In this document: piece by piece, positions 18,406 through 26,357 of the stretch | Numbering within the stretch: position 1 is the stretch's first letter | Layout of the letters: each line of letters starts with the position of its first letter | Origin: Allomuricauda sp. TY007 | GTDB lineage: Bacteria; Bacteroidota; Bacteroidia; Flavobacteriales; Flavobacteriaceae | Length of the DNA: 64,000 bases | NCBI RefSeq assembly: GCF_010468565.1 | Contig: NZ_WUEG01000005.1 | Span: 1 to 64,000, forward strand | Direction: 5' to 3' | Position numbers and translations under genes: made by a program | The notes under the pieces: generated by a model | What the model saw: the letters and a program-made list of their open reading frames with translations, nothing else | The model's database searches: none | What the model was told of the DNA's origin: nothing

Positions 18406-18789
18406 CATAAGAACAAAAGAAGCAATTAATTTTGTAGAAATATTGGAAAGACTCAAGACATTTGGTATTGCACTTCTTTTTCCTCACATTCCGGAAACGC
18501 CTGAAATGGGGACACTTCACTACCCGATCCCAATCGGGCCACGAAAAGGAAGGGGTTAAGTCCGCTTTGCCCCTGCTTCCAATGGAACAATAGTAGTTAA
18601 GAAGAATCAACCATTATTTCCACAAGATAAACCCGGAAAATGTTTACCGGACAAGGGACGGCATAAAGCCACTCCCCTCCCACCACCTGCCTATCGGCAG
18701 GCCAATTTATTCCGTTTCCTTGCCACGCCAAAATTTTCGCTTCCGTTTGGTTGGTCCTGAAAATAATGTTGAACCTAAAAGTTATCATC
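18406..18789 (+). promoter_or_regulatory. Leader copy B upstream of the 88-aa protein
   Basis: The gap contains the right copy of the 165-bp direct repeat (18487-18653) and, from about 18640, the backbone leader: CCGGACAAGGGACGGCATAA, the hairpin GGC-ATAAA-GCC (18660-18670), a TGCC/GGCA palindrome (18688-18702), TTATTCCGTTTCCTTGCCA (18707-18725) and an AT-rich run to the ATG at 18790. The reverse-strand promoter of the response regulator should lie in the left part. Confidence 0.6.
18487..18653 (+). repeat. Leader-type direct repeat, right copy (partner 8062-8228)
   Basis: Almost the whole of 8062-8228 is repeated here, in the same orientation and about 10.4 kb away. In this copy the sequence runs on into the intact leader of a backbone gene, so it is more likely the original site. 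The efflux, SOD and chromate genes lie between the copies. Confidence 0.75.
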
Positions 18790-19056
18790 ATGGAACATCC
18801 GGAAATGCAACAACTCGATTTCGGCTTTGATTTAGAGCCCTTGGCACAACCCAGACCCAAACAAAGCCCCCCTCAACAGGCCCAGTCCGATTTTGTCTTC
18901 GATTTCATGGATTGCCTGACCAGTCCCATCATCGTCTATCCGAGCTCCTGGCGGGATGCCGTGCCCAAACACCTGCTCAACGACATCACCCTGGCCCGCC
19001 TGTTGACCCAGATGCAGGGACAACCGATAGCCTCCCTGACCGAGGTCGTGGCCTAG
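18790..19056 (+). CDS. Small element protein, 88 aa, unknown function
   Basis: I do not recognise a characterised family. The N-terminal 35 residues are Pro/Gln-rich and probably disordered (LAQPRPKQSPPQQAQ), and the C-terminal part (WRDAVPKHLLNDITLARLL) is helical. The ATG at 18790 is chosen over an upstream one at 18751 because it stands at the position where the other leader copies have their start codon. Five bases separate its stop from the next gene, so the two form an operon of the element backbone. Confidence 0.6.
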   Translation: MEHPEMQQLDFGFDLEPLAQPRPKQSPPQQAQSDFVFDFMDCLTSPIIVYPSSWRDAVPKHLLNDITLARLLTQMQGQPIASLTEVVA

Positions 19057-19061
19057 CCTAC

Positions 19062-19358
19062 ATGATGCCCCGTACCCTCGAAGCGCCCGTGCCAACCGAA
19101 TGGGTCAACATCTATACCTGGTGTGGACTGCAATACGCCAAGACCTTTAAGCATGCAGGGCAATTAGAGGCCATGGTCGAAATAGCCCCCGAAAAGCTTT
19201 CTTCCTATGAGGAGACCTTATTGAAACGGCTCCGTATATGGATTTATGACAAACGGCGTAAGGCCTTGAAAGAGCGCTTGAAGGCAGATACTACAAAATC
19301 CGGAAGGAAGATCTCGGCTACACAGCAAAACCTTTTCGACCCGCCAGATGGGGAATGA
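19062..19358 (+). CDS. Small basic element protein, 98 aa, unknown function
   Basis: A helical protein: an N-terminal part with WVNIYTWCGLQYAKTFKHAG, then a long charged segment (LLKRLRIWIYDKRRKALKERL) rich in Lys and Arg, which suggests nucleic-acid contact. The start is the ATG at 19062 (a second ATG follows directly at 19065). The frame could be opened upstream to 18912, but that would overlap the previous gene extensively. It follows that gene after 5 bases. Confidence 0.6.
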   Translation: MMPRTLEAPVPTEWVNIYTWCGLQYAKTFKHAGQLEAMVEIAPEKLSSYEETLLKRLRIWIYDKRRKALKERLKADTTKSGRKISATQQNLFDPPDGE

Positions 19359-19384
19359 AACCTTAACCAATATGTAGAAAAGGT

Positions 19385-19440
19385 AAACGTCAGAACCCGT
19401 ATCCGGATAAGGGACGTTTCCATTGGTCGTCCTTCCTCTG
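19385..19440 (+). repeat. Truncated leader fragment (partner 23497-23550)
   Basis: This stretch shares AAACGTC, CCCGTATCCGGA, AAG-GACG and TCCTTCCTCT, in the same order and spacing, with the leader of the DUF932 gene at 23497-23550, but the central hairpin is altered and the sequence then stops resembling a leader. The genes between the two copies form a separate block. Confidence 0.55.
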
Positions 19441-19452
19441 CACAATTTCTTC

Positions 19453-20745
19453 CTATGGCAGCGGAGGCCATTCGAGATAGCTTCTATTGCTGTTTTTCAG
19501 CACCAAAGACCTGACTTCCCCTGTACCGGTAAAGCGGTAGATCAAACCATGTACCTTATTGATCCTACCGTCCATCGGCAGTTCCAGTGCTTTGTTGTCA
19601 TTGATTCCAATGGTCAGCATATCCTTTTTTATGACCAAACTTAACTGTACCCAATTGCTAAAATCAACCCCGAATTTTGAAAAATCATATTTCTTCCCAC
19701 TAATATTTCGGTCCGGATGCAATAGCTCCAACTCTGAAATACAGCCCAATTTTGAAAAGGGAACTTTGATGACCTCCCCCTCCATCAACAATGTGATGGA
19801 TGAATGTTGACACTGGTTTCGGTCGGTGTCCGTGGTATTTCGAAATGCTGTTTCAATTATGAGGTCATTGGCGCGTAGATCCTTAAAGTCATCCACATAT
19901 CGATAGGTCGTTTGCAATGCCGGGTTGTTTTTATCTATGCCATTCTCTTTGAACAGTACGGAATCGATGGCTACCTTCCCTGAACCGGTTACTGATGGAT
20001 CATTAAAATACGCACTGCCTTCGGAACTTTCCAATTTGGCTTTCCAGCCCTCTGAGGGTATCAATATACCATGTTCCTTGACCACCTGGCCATCCACGAC
20101 CAATTTGGCATTAAAATAACCGGGATCATAATAGATTGAAGTAGCCACGGTATCCATTCTTGAAACCGTCTGTCTTTTACTTTTGTCCCAGCTCTGTTGG
20201 ATCTCGATTTTGGCATCCGAGGGTGCGTTTTGTGCACGATACTCGAACACGACAGAATTCGGAAGTCCCTTGGTCACTTTTCTACTCGTAAAGTAAAAAT
20301 CATCGGGATTTAACCTTCCTTCCGAAGAGGTATAGGACAGAACTACCAAGGCAACCAGCATAAAAACAGCCCCCGAAGCGAAAATAATGGAAGGCCTTGA
20401 TTTGAAGGGAAACCAGTTTAACCGGGAACGTTTCCCCAAAACTTCTTCCATTTCTGTACTGTCCTCTTCTTCCCTGATGGAATTCTTATATTCCCTAAAA
20501 TCACCAAATCCCTGAAACTGGGCAAGCGTGTTCAACGTCGTTTCACTGGGTCTGGAATCATATTTTATTCGGCCCCAAACCCTTTTCAGGGTATTGCTAC
20601 TGATGACCACATTGGTGCGTTCATATATGAGGTCCCTCAATTTATCAAAATCAGAGGATGACCATTGGGATGAACTGCCCCATTGAAGTCCATCTTCTAT
20701 GGATCTCAACAGGGAATGCACGTATCGATCGCTATCCTTTTCCAA
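19453..20745 (-). CDS. Membrane-tethered DNA-binding-like protein with extracytoplasmic beta domains
   Basis: A 430-residue protein. Residues 1-95 are cytoplasmic and contain FDKLRDLIYERTNVVISSNTLKRVWG and ETTLNTLAQFQGFGDFREY, an HTH-like module found at the N-terminus of many Bacteroidota proteins. One membrane helix follows (about 119-138, IIFASGAVFMLVALVVLSY). The outside part begins with a PKD-like segment (SVVFEYRAQNAPSDAKIEIQ) and ends with a lectin/LamG-like beta-sandwich (TTYRYVDDFKDLRANDLIIE). Such proteins may signal from outside to the DNA, but no member is well characterised to my knowledge. It is divergent from the secreted LamG-like gene at 21004, and the two could be a sensor and its target. 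Confidence 0.65.
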   Translation of the reverse strand: MEKDSDRYVHSLLRSIEDGLQWGSSSQWSSSDFDKLRDLIYERTNVVISSNTLKRVWGRIKYDSRPSETTLNTLAQFQGFGDFREYKNSIREEEDSTEMEEVLGKRSRLNWFPFKSRPSIIFASGAVFMLVALVVLSYTSSEGRLNPDDFYFTSRKVTKGLPNSVVFEYRAQNAPSDAKIEIQQSWDKSKRQTVSRMDTVATSIYYDPGYFNAKLVVDGQVVKEHGILIPSEGWKAKLESSEGSAYFNDPSVTGSGKVAIDSVLFKENGIDKNNPALQTTYRYVDDFKDLRANDLIIETAFRNTTDTDRNQCQHSSITLLMEGEVIKVPFSKLGCISELELLHPDRNISGKKYDFSKFGVDFSNWVQLSLVIKKDMLTIGINDNKALELPMDGRINKVHGLIYRFTGTGEVRSLVLKNSNRSYLEWPPLP

Positions 20746-21003
20746 TGGCGTGTTTTAATCTTGTTTGGGATTGTATGTACTTGTCAGCACTTTGTACGGG
20801 CAGAAATACCGACCCCTTTTAATTTTGACAAACCATAAATATACTGATCAAAAACCAGTATCACAAAAAGTATTTGGATGAGTGTAAATCCCTTAACTCT
20901 ATTGTAAAGGGGTTCTCTATTGGAACCACCATTGGCCTCCAAAATCCTGTAACAGCGAAAGGAAAAGTCAATTAAAAATCAACTGTATCAATAAATCAAA
21001 ACA
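20746..21003. promoter_or_regulatory. Divergent promoter region
   Basis: The 258 bases separate two divergent genes and are AT-rich. Promoters for both must lie here. I can not single out a convincing consensus pair by eye. Confidence 0.4.
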
Positions 21004-22104
21004 ATGGAAATGAAAACAACTTTTAAAATTACGATGGTCCTCATCTTGGTATTTGCTACAAAGGGCCAGGCCCAGAAAGAAATCAGTGTTCCCCTTGACC
21101 CAAAAACCTTGGAAATAGACGCCAATGAACATCGTTTTGAAGCGTATAAAGGAAAGACGGCACTTTATCTTAAAAATGGGAGGGCCTGGTTAAAAGATGC
21201 TTCTTTTAAAAATGGAACCATCGAGTATGACATCGCATTTGGCAATGAAAGGAATTTCGCAGGAATCCATTTTCACATCCAGGATGCCAACAACTACGAA
21301 GAATATTACCTGAGGCCCCATCAATCCGGTAATCCAGATGCCATGCAATATTCCCCGGTCATCAATGGAAATGCAGCATGGCAATTGTACCATGGGGAGG
21401 GCTATTGGTCCCCCTTTCAATTCACTTTCGATGAATGGATGCACGTCAAGTTGGAGATTCGGGGAAACAGGATGCAGGTCTATATCAATGATATGGAAAA
21501 TCCCATATTGCACGTTACCGACCTGAAATTGGGCGAAAGGTCAGGCGGTCTTGGCTTTGGTTCATTCCTGGGATCCTCCCATTACGCCAATCTGACCTAT
21601 CATAATACAGATGATGTGGTTTTCGTGAAAAATGAAAAAATTGAAAATAGATCGGAAATCCCAAATGGGGTGATTTCCTCCTATGAGGTATCCGAAGCCT
21701 TTCCTTCCATAAAAATGGAGGGTATCACCGCATTGAAAGACCTGAAGATTCCAGTGGGGAAGAAAATGAAAGCAGAAGCTTCCGGCATACTCAACCTTTC
21801 AAGAGTTTCTCCCGTTAGTGAGAATACCAATACCGTGCTTGCGAAATTCAACATTTCGTCGAATTCGCGTGATGAAACAAAAGGGCTGGAATTTGGTTAT
21901 AGCGATAAGGTAAAAGTATTTGTCAATGGCAAACTTGTTTACGCTGGCGACAACAGTTTTCGAAGTCGTGACTATCGGTATCTGGGCAGTATGGGGCTCT
22001 TTGACGCCATTTCATTAAATCTACGAAAAGGGGACAATGAGATAACCTTTGCTGTCACCGAGCGCATGGGCGGATGGGGTGTAATGGCCAGGCTTTCCGA
22101 TTAG
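21004..22104 (+). CDS. Secreted LamG/concanavalin-like protein
   Basis: A 366-residue protein with a signal peptide (ITMVLILVFATKGQAQ). Residues of about 35-200 form a laminin-G or DUF1080-type jelly-roll: AWLKDASFKNGTIEYDIAF, FAGIHFHIQDANNYEEYYLRP, DEWMHVKLEIRGNRMQVYIND and GGLGFGSFLG follow each other as in that fold. A second beta-rich domain (about 225-366) holds VKVFVNGKLVYAGDNSFRSR and ends near GGWGVMARL. Sugar binding is the usual role of the fold; no catalytic residues can be assigned. It is divergent from the membrane-tethered gene at 20745. Confidence 0.7.
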   Translation: MEMKTTFKITMVLILVFATKGQAQKEISVPLDPKTLEIDANEHRFEAYKGKTALYLKNGRAWLKDASFKNGTIEYDIAFGNERNFAGIHFHIQDANNYEEYYLRPHQSGNPDAMQYSPVINGNAAWQLYHGEGYWSPFQFTFDEWMHVKLEIRGNRMQVYINDMENPILHVTDLKLGERSGGLGFGSFLGSSHYANLTYHNTDDVVFVKNEKIENRSEIPNGVISSYEVSEAFPSIKMEGITALKDLKIPVGKKMKAEASGILNLSRVSPVSENTNTVLAKFNISSNSRDETKGLEFGYSDKVKVFVNGKLVYAGDNSFRSRDYRYLGSMGLFDAISLNLRKGDNEITFAVTERMGGWGVMARLSD

Positions 22105-22117
22105 AGGACATTCTTCA

Positions 22118-22338
22118 AAAGCTTCCGGGCTTAGAACGGAGTACGAACTGCCGCTTGGGGATTCCAATTGTTCGTACCTATCATCGTCCTGGGAATTCAT
22201 TCGGACGGACTCGATACCGTTGGTACGTCCCTATTTCGCCTTGTACCCCTCACTGGCGAGGATGTTCTGCCCATTACCAGCCTTTTATCGGAACCTGAAT
22301 TCTCAGCCCCGGTCTTCGTACATCTCAAATTTTGACAT
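22118..22338 (-). pseudogene. Decayed copy of the DUF1508 gene
   Basis: Read from 22338 the frame begins MSKFEMYEDRG and continues with EFRFR, NGQNILASEGYKAK, TNGIESVR and NSQDDDRYE, matching the intact DUF1508 protein encoded at 23082-23411, but three in-frame stops interrupt it (in place of the second Gly of DRGG, of the Leu after FRFR, and of the Ser after YKAK). Similarity ends near 22120. The surrounding upstream sequence (GTTTTGTGTTCGGCACCCAT) is duplicated as well. It is a clear pseudogene. Confidence 0.85.
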
Positions 22339-22568
22339 AATAGTTAAATGGTTTTGTGTTCGGCACCCATTAGATAGTAAAAAAATGCCGTAGCGGACAC
22401 CATCCTGCCATTACCTTTTTAACCTTCCACATATTCACAAAATGATGTATGAAAACAATGGGGATGAACATACCTTCAGCCAACGGAAAAGCCCTATATT
22501 TATGGCTACCCAAAAGGGATATATGGAAAACTACCATTATCCGATAGGTAGACAATTAAAACACTCAT
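22339..22568. other. Intergenic, duplicated upstream region of DUF1508
   Basis: The first 60 bases duplicate the upstream sequence of the intact DUF1508 gene. Beyond that I see only AT-rich sequence before the gene at 22569. Confidence 0.4.
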
Positions 22569-22901
22569 ATGGATAAAATCACCCTTTACGAATTTGAAAG
22601 TCCTAATATTAAAATTTCGATGAAAGTGTATTTTAATGAAAAGAACGACTTGATTTTCGATGGCCATGATATTGGGAAAACAGTAAGCGAATTAATGGGA
22701 GATTCAGATTATGAATATCAATATACTGTCAGGTTTAAGGAAGTAAAAAAAATAGCAGCTATTTTTAATATTGATCTACATAAAAAAACAGTTCTTCTAA
22801 AAGAAATTAAAAATCGCTTTAATCAAAATGATGCTTATTCGAAGTTTGGTGCCTTTATGAAAGAGAATAATATCGAATTTGAATCATTCACCTGGAGATA
22901 A
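22569..22901 (+). CDS. Hypothetical protein, 110 aa
   Basis: I do not recognise a family. The protein begins ITLYEFESPNIKISMKVYF and alternates hydrophobic strands with charged helices (VKKIAAIFNIDLHKKTVLLKEI). There is no signal peptide or membrane segment. The gene is strongly AT-rich compared with the backbone genes around it, which suggests separate acquisition. A dispersed repeat follows directly at 22958. Confidence 0.55.
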   Translation: MDKITLYEFESPNIKISMKVYFNEKNDLIFDGHDIGKTVSELMGDSDYEYQYTVRFKEVKKIAAIFNIDLHKKTVLLKEIKNRFNQNDAYSKFGAFMKENNIEFESFTWR

Positions 22902-22957
22902 AGTATAATGACACAAGAAATTTATCAAAAAGCAATAAAACGGTACTCAACAAAGAT

Positions 22958-23045
22958 GGTAACCATTCCTCCTTTGGAAGACAGGTGCACAAGTCCTTTT
23001 CTGAGGCTTTTTGTTTTTATGTGCGCATCGACAGCTTGAATTTTA
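22958..23045 (+). repeat. Dispersed repeat, inverted partner of 6870-6998
   Basis: GGTAACCATTCCTCCTTTGG (22958-22977), GACAGGTGCACAAGTC and TTGTTTTTATGTGCGCA match the reverse strand of 6870-6998. Both copies lie next to AT-rich hypothetical genes. Confidence 0.55.
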
Positions 23046-23081
23046 TGTGGGCCGCATAATGCAAATTGCTATCGGACCTTA

Positions 23082-23411
23082 TCAGGTCAGATCCTCCACG
23101 GTTGCGCCCGGGGCATTGTTCTTTACGGAAGCAATGCCGTTCTCCATGGCGCTGAAGGAGGAGTACATCTCACTGGTCCCGATGACCTGGCCATTGGTAG
23201 CCTTTAAGTTGAAATACGGACTTCCGTTGGAGGATTCCAAACGTTCGTACCTGTCATCATCCTGGGAGTTGGCTCGGACGGACTCGATACCATTGGTACA
23301 TCCCGATTTGGCTTTGTACCCCTCGCTGGCAAGGATGTTCTGGCCGTTGGCGGCCTTTAGGCGGAACCTGAATTCTCCGCCCCTGTCTTTGTACATCTCA
23401 AATTTTGACAT
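23082..23411 (-). CDS. DUF1508 (YegP-type) protein
   Basis: A 109-residue protein made of two tandem DUF1508 repeats: KFEMYKDRGGEFRFRLKAANGQNILASEGY (about 3-32) and YFNLKATNGQVIGTSEMYSS (about 65-84). The family consists of small cytoplasmic proteins of unknown biochemical role, widespread in bacteria and often carried by mobile elements. The start at 23411 (MSKFEMY) is preferred over 23465 because homologues begin there and because the pseudogene copy at 22338 keeps the same start. It is a lone reverse-strand gene. Confidence 0.85.
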   Translation of the reverse strand: MSKFEMYKDRGGEFRFRLKAANGQNILASEGYKAKSGCTNGIESVRANSQDDDRYERLESSNGSPYFNLKATNGQVIGTSEMYSSFSAMENGIASVKNNAPGATVEDLT

Positions 23412-23496
23412 CGTTAATTGGTTTTGTGTTCGGCACCCATAAGATAGTGAAAAATGCCGTTGCACACATCATTCAACCAATCATTTGCATCAAGTT

Positions 23497-23636
23497 AAAC
23501 GTCGCAGCCCGTATCCGGACAAGAGACGGCATAAAGCCGTTCCTTCCTCTCTTTTTATTCCGTTTCCTTGCCACTCCACGGCCTGCCTTCCGTTTGGGGG
23601 TCCTGCAAATATTGTTTAACCTTAAATCCATGCGTT
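23497..23636 (+). promoter_or_regulatory. Leader copy C upstream of the DUF932 gene
   Basis: The leader holds CCCGTATCCGGACAAGAGAC, the hairpin ACGGC-ATAAA-GCCGT (23526-23540), CTTTTTATTCCGTTTCCTTG (23551-23570) and CAAATATTGTTTAACC shortly before the ATG at 23637. The whole block matches the ParB leader at 1190-1313 in order and spacing. Confidence 0.65.
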
Positions 23637-24473
23637 ATGTATTTAGACAAATTGCAACAGGACGAGGTCTTTGTACCGTCCGAGGTAAGGCCCCTCAGGG
23701 AGCTCACCGAAATGGAACCCCGTAAAGGGCTTGAAAATGTCATTGTATCCAATGGCAAGATTGTGAACATCGTGTCCAAAAGCTATGGGCACATCCCCAA
23801 TGAGCTGTTCTTCGCCAAAGCGGAACAAATGCTCATCGATGCCAAACTGACCTATCACCGCCAGACCATCAACCGTTCGGACCGCAGCTTCAGTATGGAC
23901 TTTATCCTTTCCGACAGTACCCAGTTCTCCGTGGGCAATAAGGCGGACACCATTCTACCATTGCTCCGGTTCACCAATTCCTATGATGGCAGTGAGCGTA
24001 CCTCTGGCCACTTCGGCTTCTACCGTATGGTATGCTCCAACGGCCTGCACGTCGTACAGTCGGAGATTGCCTTTTCCATCAAGCACAGTACCAATGGCGT
24101 GCACCTTATCATGCCGGAACTGGAAGGGCTCTTCCGCAGGTTCCTCGACAACGAGTTTTATACCGTCTCCGGTAGCTTTGGCCGTATGATGGCCGTGGAA
24201 CTCATGGACACCCATCAATTCGTCAGGGAAGTGCTGGAGCGTACCAAACTCTTCCGCTTTGAGTGCAGCGATAAGAACGATGCCCCGTCCAAAAAGGCCA
24301 GGGAGGTCCTTGATGTCCTGCACAACGAATCCATGGCCCTGGGGGTCACCCCGAACCTATGGCTGGGCTACAATGCCTTCAACGCCGTGCTGCACCGTAC
24401 CCTGAAACGCAGCTTTTCACGACAGGAACGCCTTGACAGGCAACTCTTCCAGGAAATCCATGAAATGGCCTAA
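23637..24473 (+). CDS. DUF932 protein of the mobile element
   Basis: A 278-residue protein of the DUF932 family (phage/plasmid-related proteins of unknown activity). Recognisable parts are NVIVSNGKIVNIVSKSYGHI (about 35-54), a central beta-rich part (FSMDFILSDSTQFSVGNKAD), FGFYRMVCSNGL, and a helical C-terminus with WLGYNAFNAVLHRTLKRSF. I place the start at 23637, at the position where leader copies end, rather than at 23568. It is the first gene of the SSB/accessory run of the backbone. The family is common in Bacteroidota elements and phages. Confidence 0.85.
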   Translation: MYLDKLQQDEVFVPSEVRPLRELTEMEPRKGLENVIVSNGKIVNIVSKSYGHIPNELFFAKAEQMLIDAKLTYHRQTINRSDRSFSMDFILSDSTQFSVGNKADTILPLLRFTNSYDGSERTSGHFGFYRMVCSNGLHVVQSEIAFSIKHSTNGVHLIMPELEGLFRRFLDNEFYTVSGSFGRMMAVELMDTHQFVREVLERTKLFRFECSDKNDAPSKKAREVLDVLHNESMALGVTPNLWLGYNAFNAVLHRTLKRSFSRQERLDRQLFQEIHEMA

Positions 24474-24577
24474 AGGCCGAGGGCCGCTCCGGTACCCTGT
24501 ACTCCGGGGTGGCCCTTTCCTTCTCCTTCCTGTTTCCATTTCCTGACCGCTGTACCATGAACGCATTTTGAAAGGCC

Positions 24578-24689
24578 ACCTGGAGGTTTCATGGCAAACC
24601 TACGGCCCGCACCGATGCACCATTTCGCCAAACTCATGGCTTTATCGGCCTTTGCGGCCCGTCTTCCCGGTTGCATGAAACCTCCAGGT
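24578..24689 (+). repeat. 16-bp perfect inverted repeat enclosing 80 bases
   Basis: ACCTGGAGGTTTCATG (24578-24593) and CATGAAACCTCCAGGT (24674-24689) are exact reverse complements, between the DUF932 and Api92-like genes. The right arm ends 27 bases before the downstream ATG at 24717. It could fold as an RNA with a large structured loop in the leader of that gene. Confidence 0.7.
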
Positions 24690-24716
24690 TATGTAACCTT
24701 TTAAATCCTTTATATC

Positions 24717-25397
24717 ATGGCAAATTCATGTTACAATTCCATCAGCATCACCGGAAATGAAACGGAGCTCGACACCCTCCATCGGCTCCTGACCAAAGAG
24801 GACGGCTATATCGATTTTGAGCATGTTCTCGACAGGGAGATTCCATTTAAAGACATCTATGAGGTCGTTGGCACCAAATGGTTCACCCCGGACATTACAT
24901 TTCAGGACAAAGTGCTGAAACTTACCGGGGACAGTGCCTGGTCACCGCCCGTACCCCTGTTCGAGAGTCTCGCCAAGACCTATCCCTCACTGCACATCAC
25001 CATGGACTTTGAGGAACTCGGGATGTGCTTCGGCGGCAGGTTGGAAATCGACTATAAGGGGACCAATATCATTTTCCAGGGCAATTATTGGCAATACATG
25101 GCCTTTCTCGATTACGAAAGCTTCCTTCACGAGGCTACCTTGGAACTGCAATGCCGAATCGAGACCAGCGAAATGACCACGGTATCTCAACTGGGGCAAA
25201 TGCGACTGTACCAATGTGTCGCCGAACCCGACCGTCCCAAATTGCTCAAACAACTGTTGGAACTCACGGGCATGGGACTGTACGCGGTCACCTTTGAACA
25301 AAATCCGCATATCGAGGAACGCATTTTTGCCACATGCCCTGAAGACATCAAGGAACAGGCTCCCACGGCCCTGGTAAAACAGGTGGAACTCCAGTAG
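24717..25397 (+). CDS. Api92/YubB-like protein (DUF1281 group)
   Basis: A 226-residue protein starting MANSCYNSISITGNETELDTL, the typical opening of the ferredoxin-like domain of Api92-like proteins (also called DUF1281 or YubB). A second segment (YPSLHITMDFEELGMCFGGRLEI) continues the fold; the C-terminal third (MRLYQCVAEPDRPKLLKQLLEL) is helical. The family occurs on plasmids and phages; its function is unknown. A terminator (25418-25447) follows the stop by 20 bases. Confidence 0.72.
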   Translation: MANSCYNSISITGNETELDTLHRLLTKEDGYIDFEHVLDREIPFKDIYEVVGTKWFTPDITFQDKVLKLTGDSAWSPPVPLFESLAKTYPSLHITMDFEELGMCFGGRLEIDYKGTNIIFQGNYWQYMAFLDYESFLHEATLELQCRIETSEMTTVSQLGQMRLYQCVAEPDRPKLLKQLLELTGMGLYAVTFEQNPHIEERIFATCPEDIKEQAPTALVKQVELQ

Positions 25398-26011
25398 GAC
25401 AATAAGCTACGTTATGGCTCCCGGAACTTCGGTTTCGGGAGTTTTTTATAGGTATGGTACAGCCGTCCCATAAAAAGGGTATCAAAAATCCAATAAGGAA
25501 GTCCAAGGGCAGGGTTTCTTTACGCCATCCCTCTGGCAAGCCCTTCTTGGGGCCTTGCCGGGGCTGTCTGAAACCCCGTCCTTGGCCCGGCGATTTTAAG
25601 GGGTTCATAATAAAAGAAGCCCTTGGAGTTTTTCGGGGCCTCGAAAAACAGGGCAGTGCCCAAGGACTTCCAATCAGGACACCATTTGCTTTCCTCGTTT
25701 AACTTCCCGTACACTCGGACACAAATGGGTCAGATGGAATTCCTAAGGCCCTTATGGAACCCGTCAAGGCCTGGCCCTGTTTTGCTCACAAATAAGGGCT
25801 CTACTTCCTCGTTTTTGGCCCTTCGGCAAAAACCACGTCGCAGACACTCCTGATTTCCTCCCAAAAGCCTTGACCGAACCCACTTATTTTATTGTGCTGC
25901 GCACGGAAGAAGCAAACAAACACCCCCTTAAAATCTGGACACAATTGCACAGAGATACAGGGGCATTATTAACCCGTCTGCCATGAGTGCAGACCTTTAA
26001 ATCCTTTTATT
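25398..26011. other. Gene-free region with several strong hairpins
   Basis: After the terminator the 560 bases hold no convincing gene. A nested structure lies at 25621-25664: outer arms CCTTGG / CCAAGG, inner arms GTTTTTCG / CGAAAAAC (25628-25635, 25642-25649) and GGGCA-G-TGCCC (25651-25661). The part next to 26011 should contain the ssb promoter. The rest may be structured RNA or a remnant. Confidence 0.5.
25418..25447 (+). terminator. Terminator of the Api92-like gene
   Basis: Stem CTCCCG (25418-25423) / CGGGAG (25436-25441) with a 12-base loop and six T residues. Confidence 0.85.
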
Positions 26012-26350
26012 ATGAGTACGTTGAGAAACAAAGTACAGCTGATTGGAAACGTGGGGCAGGAACCCACCATTACCAACCTTGAGAACGACAGGAAAGTGGC
26101 ACGGCTTTCGTTGGCGACAAACGAGACCTACAAAAACGCCAAGGGCGAGAAAGTGACCAGTACCGAATGGCACACCATTGTTGCCTGGGGCAAGACCGCC
26201 GACATTATCGAAAAGTACGTGGACAAGGGCAAGGAGATTGCCATTGAGGGCAAACTCACCTCCCGTTCCTATGACGACAAGGAGGGCGTAAAACGTTACG
26301 TGACCGAAGTGGTGGCCAATGAAATCCTCCTTTTGGGTAGTAACGACTAG
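26012..26350 (+). CDS. ssb: Single-stranded DNA-binding protein, short form
   Basis: A 112-residue OB-fold protein. MSTLRNKVQLIGNVGQEP, SLATNETYKNAKGEK, TEWHTIVAWGKTADI and VDKGKEIAIEGKLTSRSYDDKEG are the standard SSB landmarks. It coats single-stranded DNA during transfer or replication of the element. The protein ends at LLLGSND, so the long disordered tail and the acidic DDIPF-like tip of housekeeping SSBs, which recruits partners, are missing, as in many plasmid- and ICE-borne copies. A G+C-rich hairpin follows the stop. Confidence 0.92.
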   Translation: MSTLRNKVQLIGNVGQEPTITNLENDRKVARLSLATNETYKNAKGEKVTSTEWHTIVAWGKTADIIEKYVDKGKEIAIEGKLTSRSYDDKEGVKRYVTEVVANEILLLGSND

Positions 26351-26357
26351 AAAGCAA

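Noticed and set aside
18323..18860. Reverse-strand frames over leader copy B
   Set aside because: They share YYCSIGSRGKADLTPS with a frame over the copy at 8.1 kb only because the DNA repeat is shared; they overlap real genes and have no independent support.
25725..25853. Short forward frame of 42 codons in the gap before ssb
   Set aside because: No family, odd composition and overlap with hairpin sequence; it looks like a chance frame.
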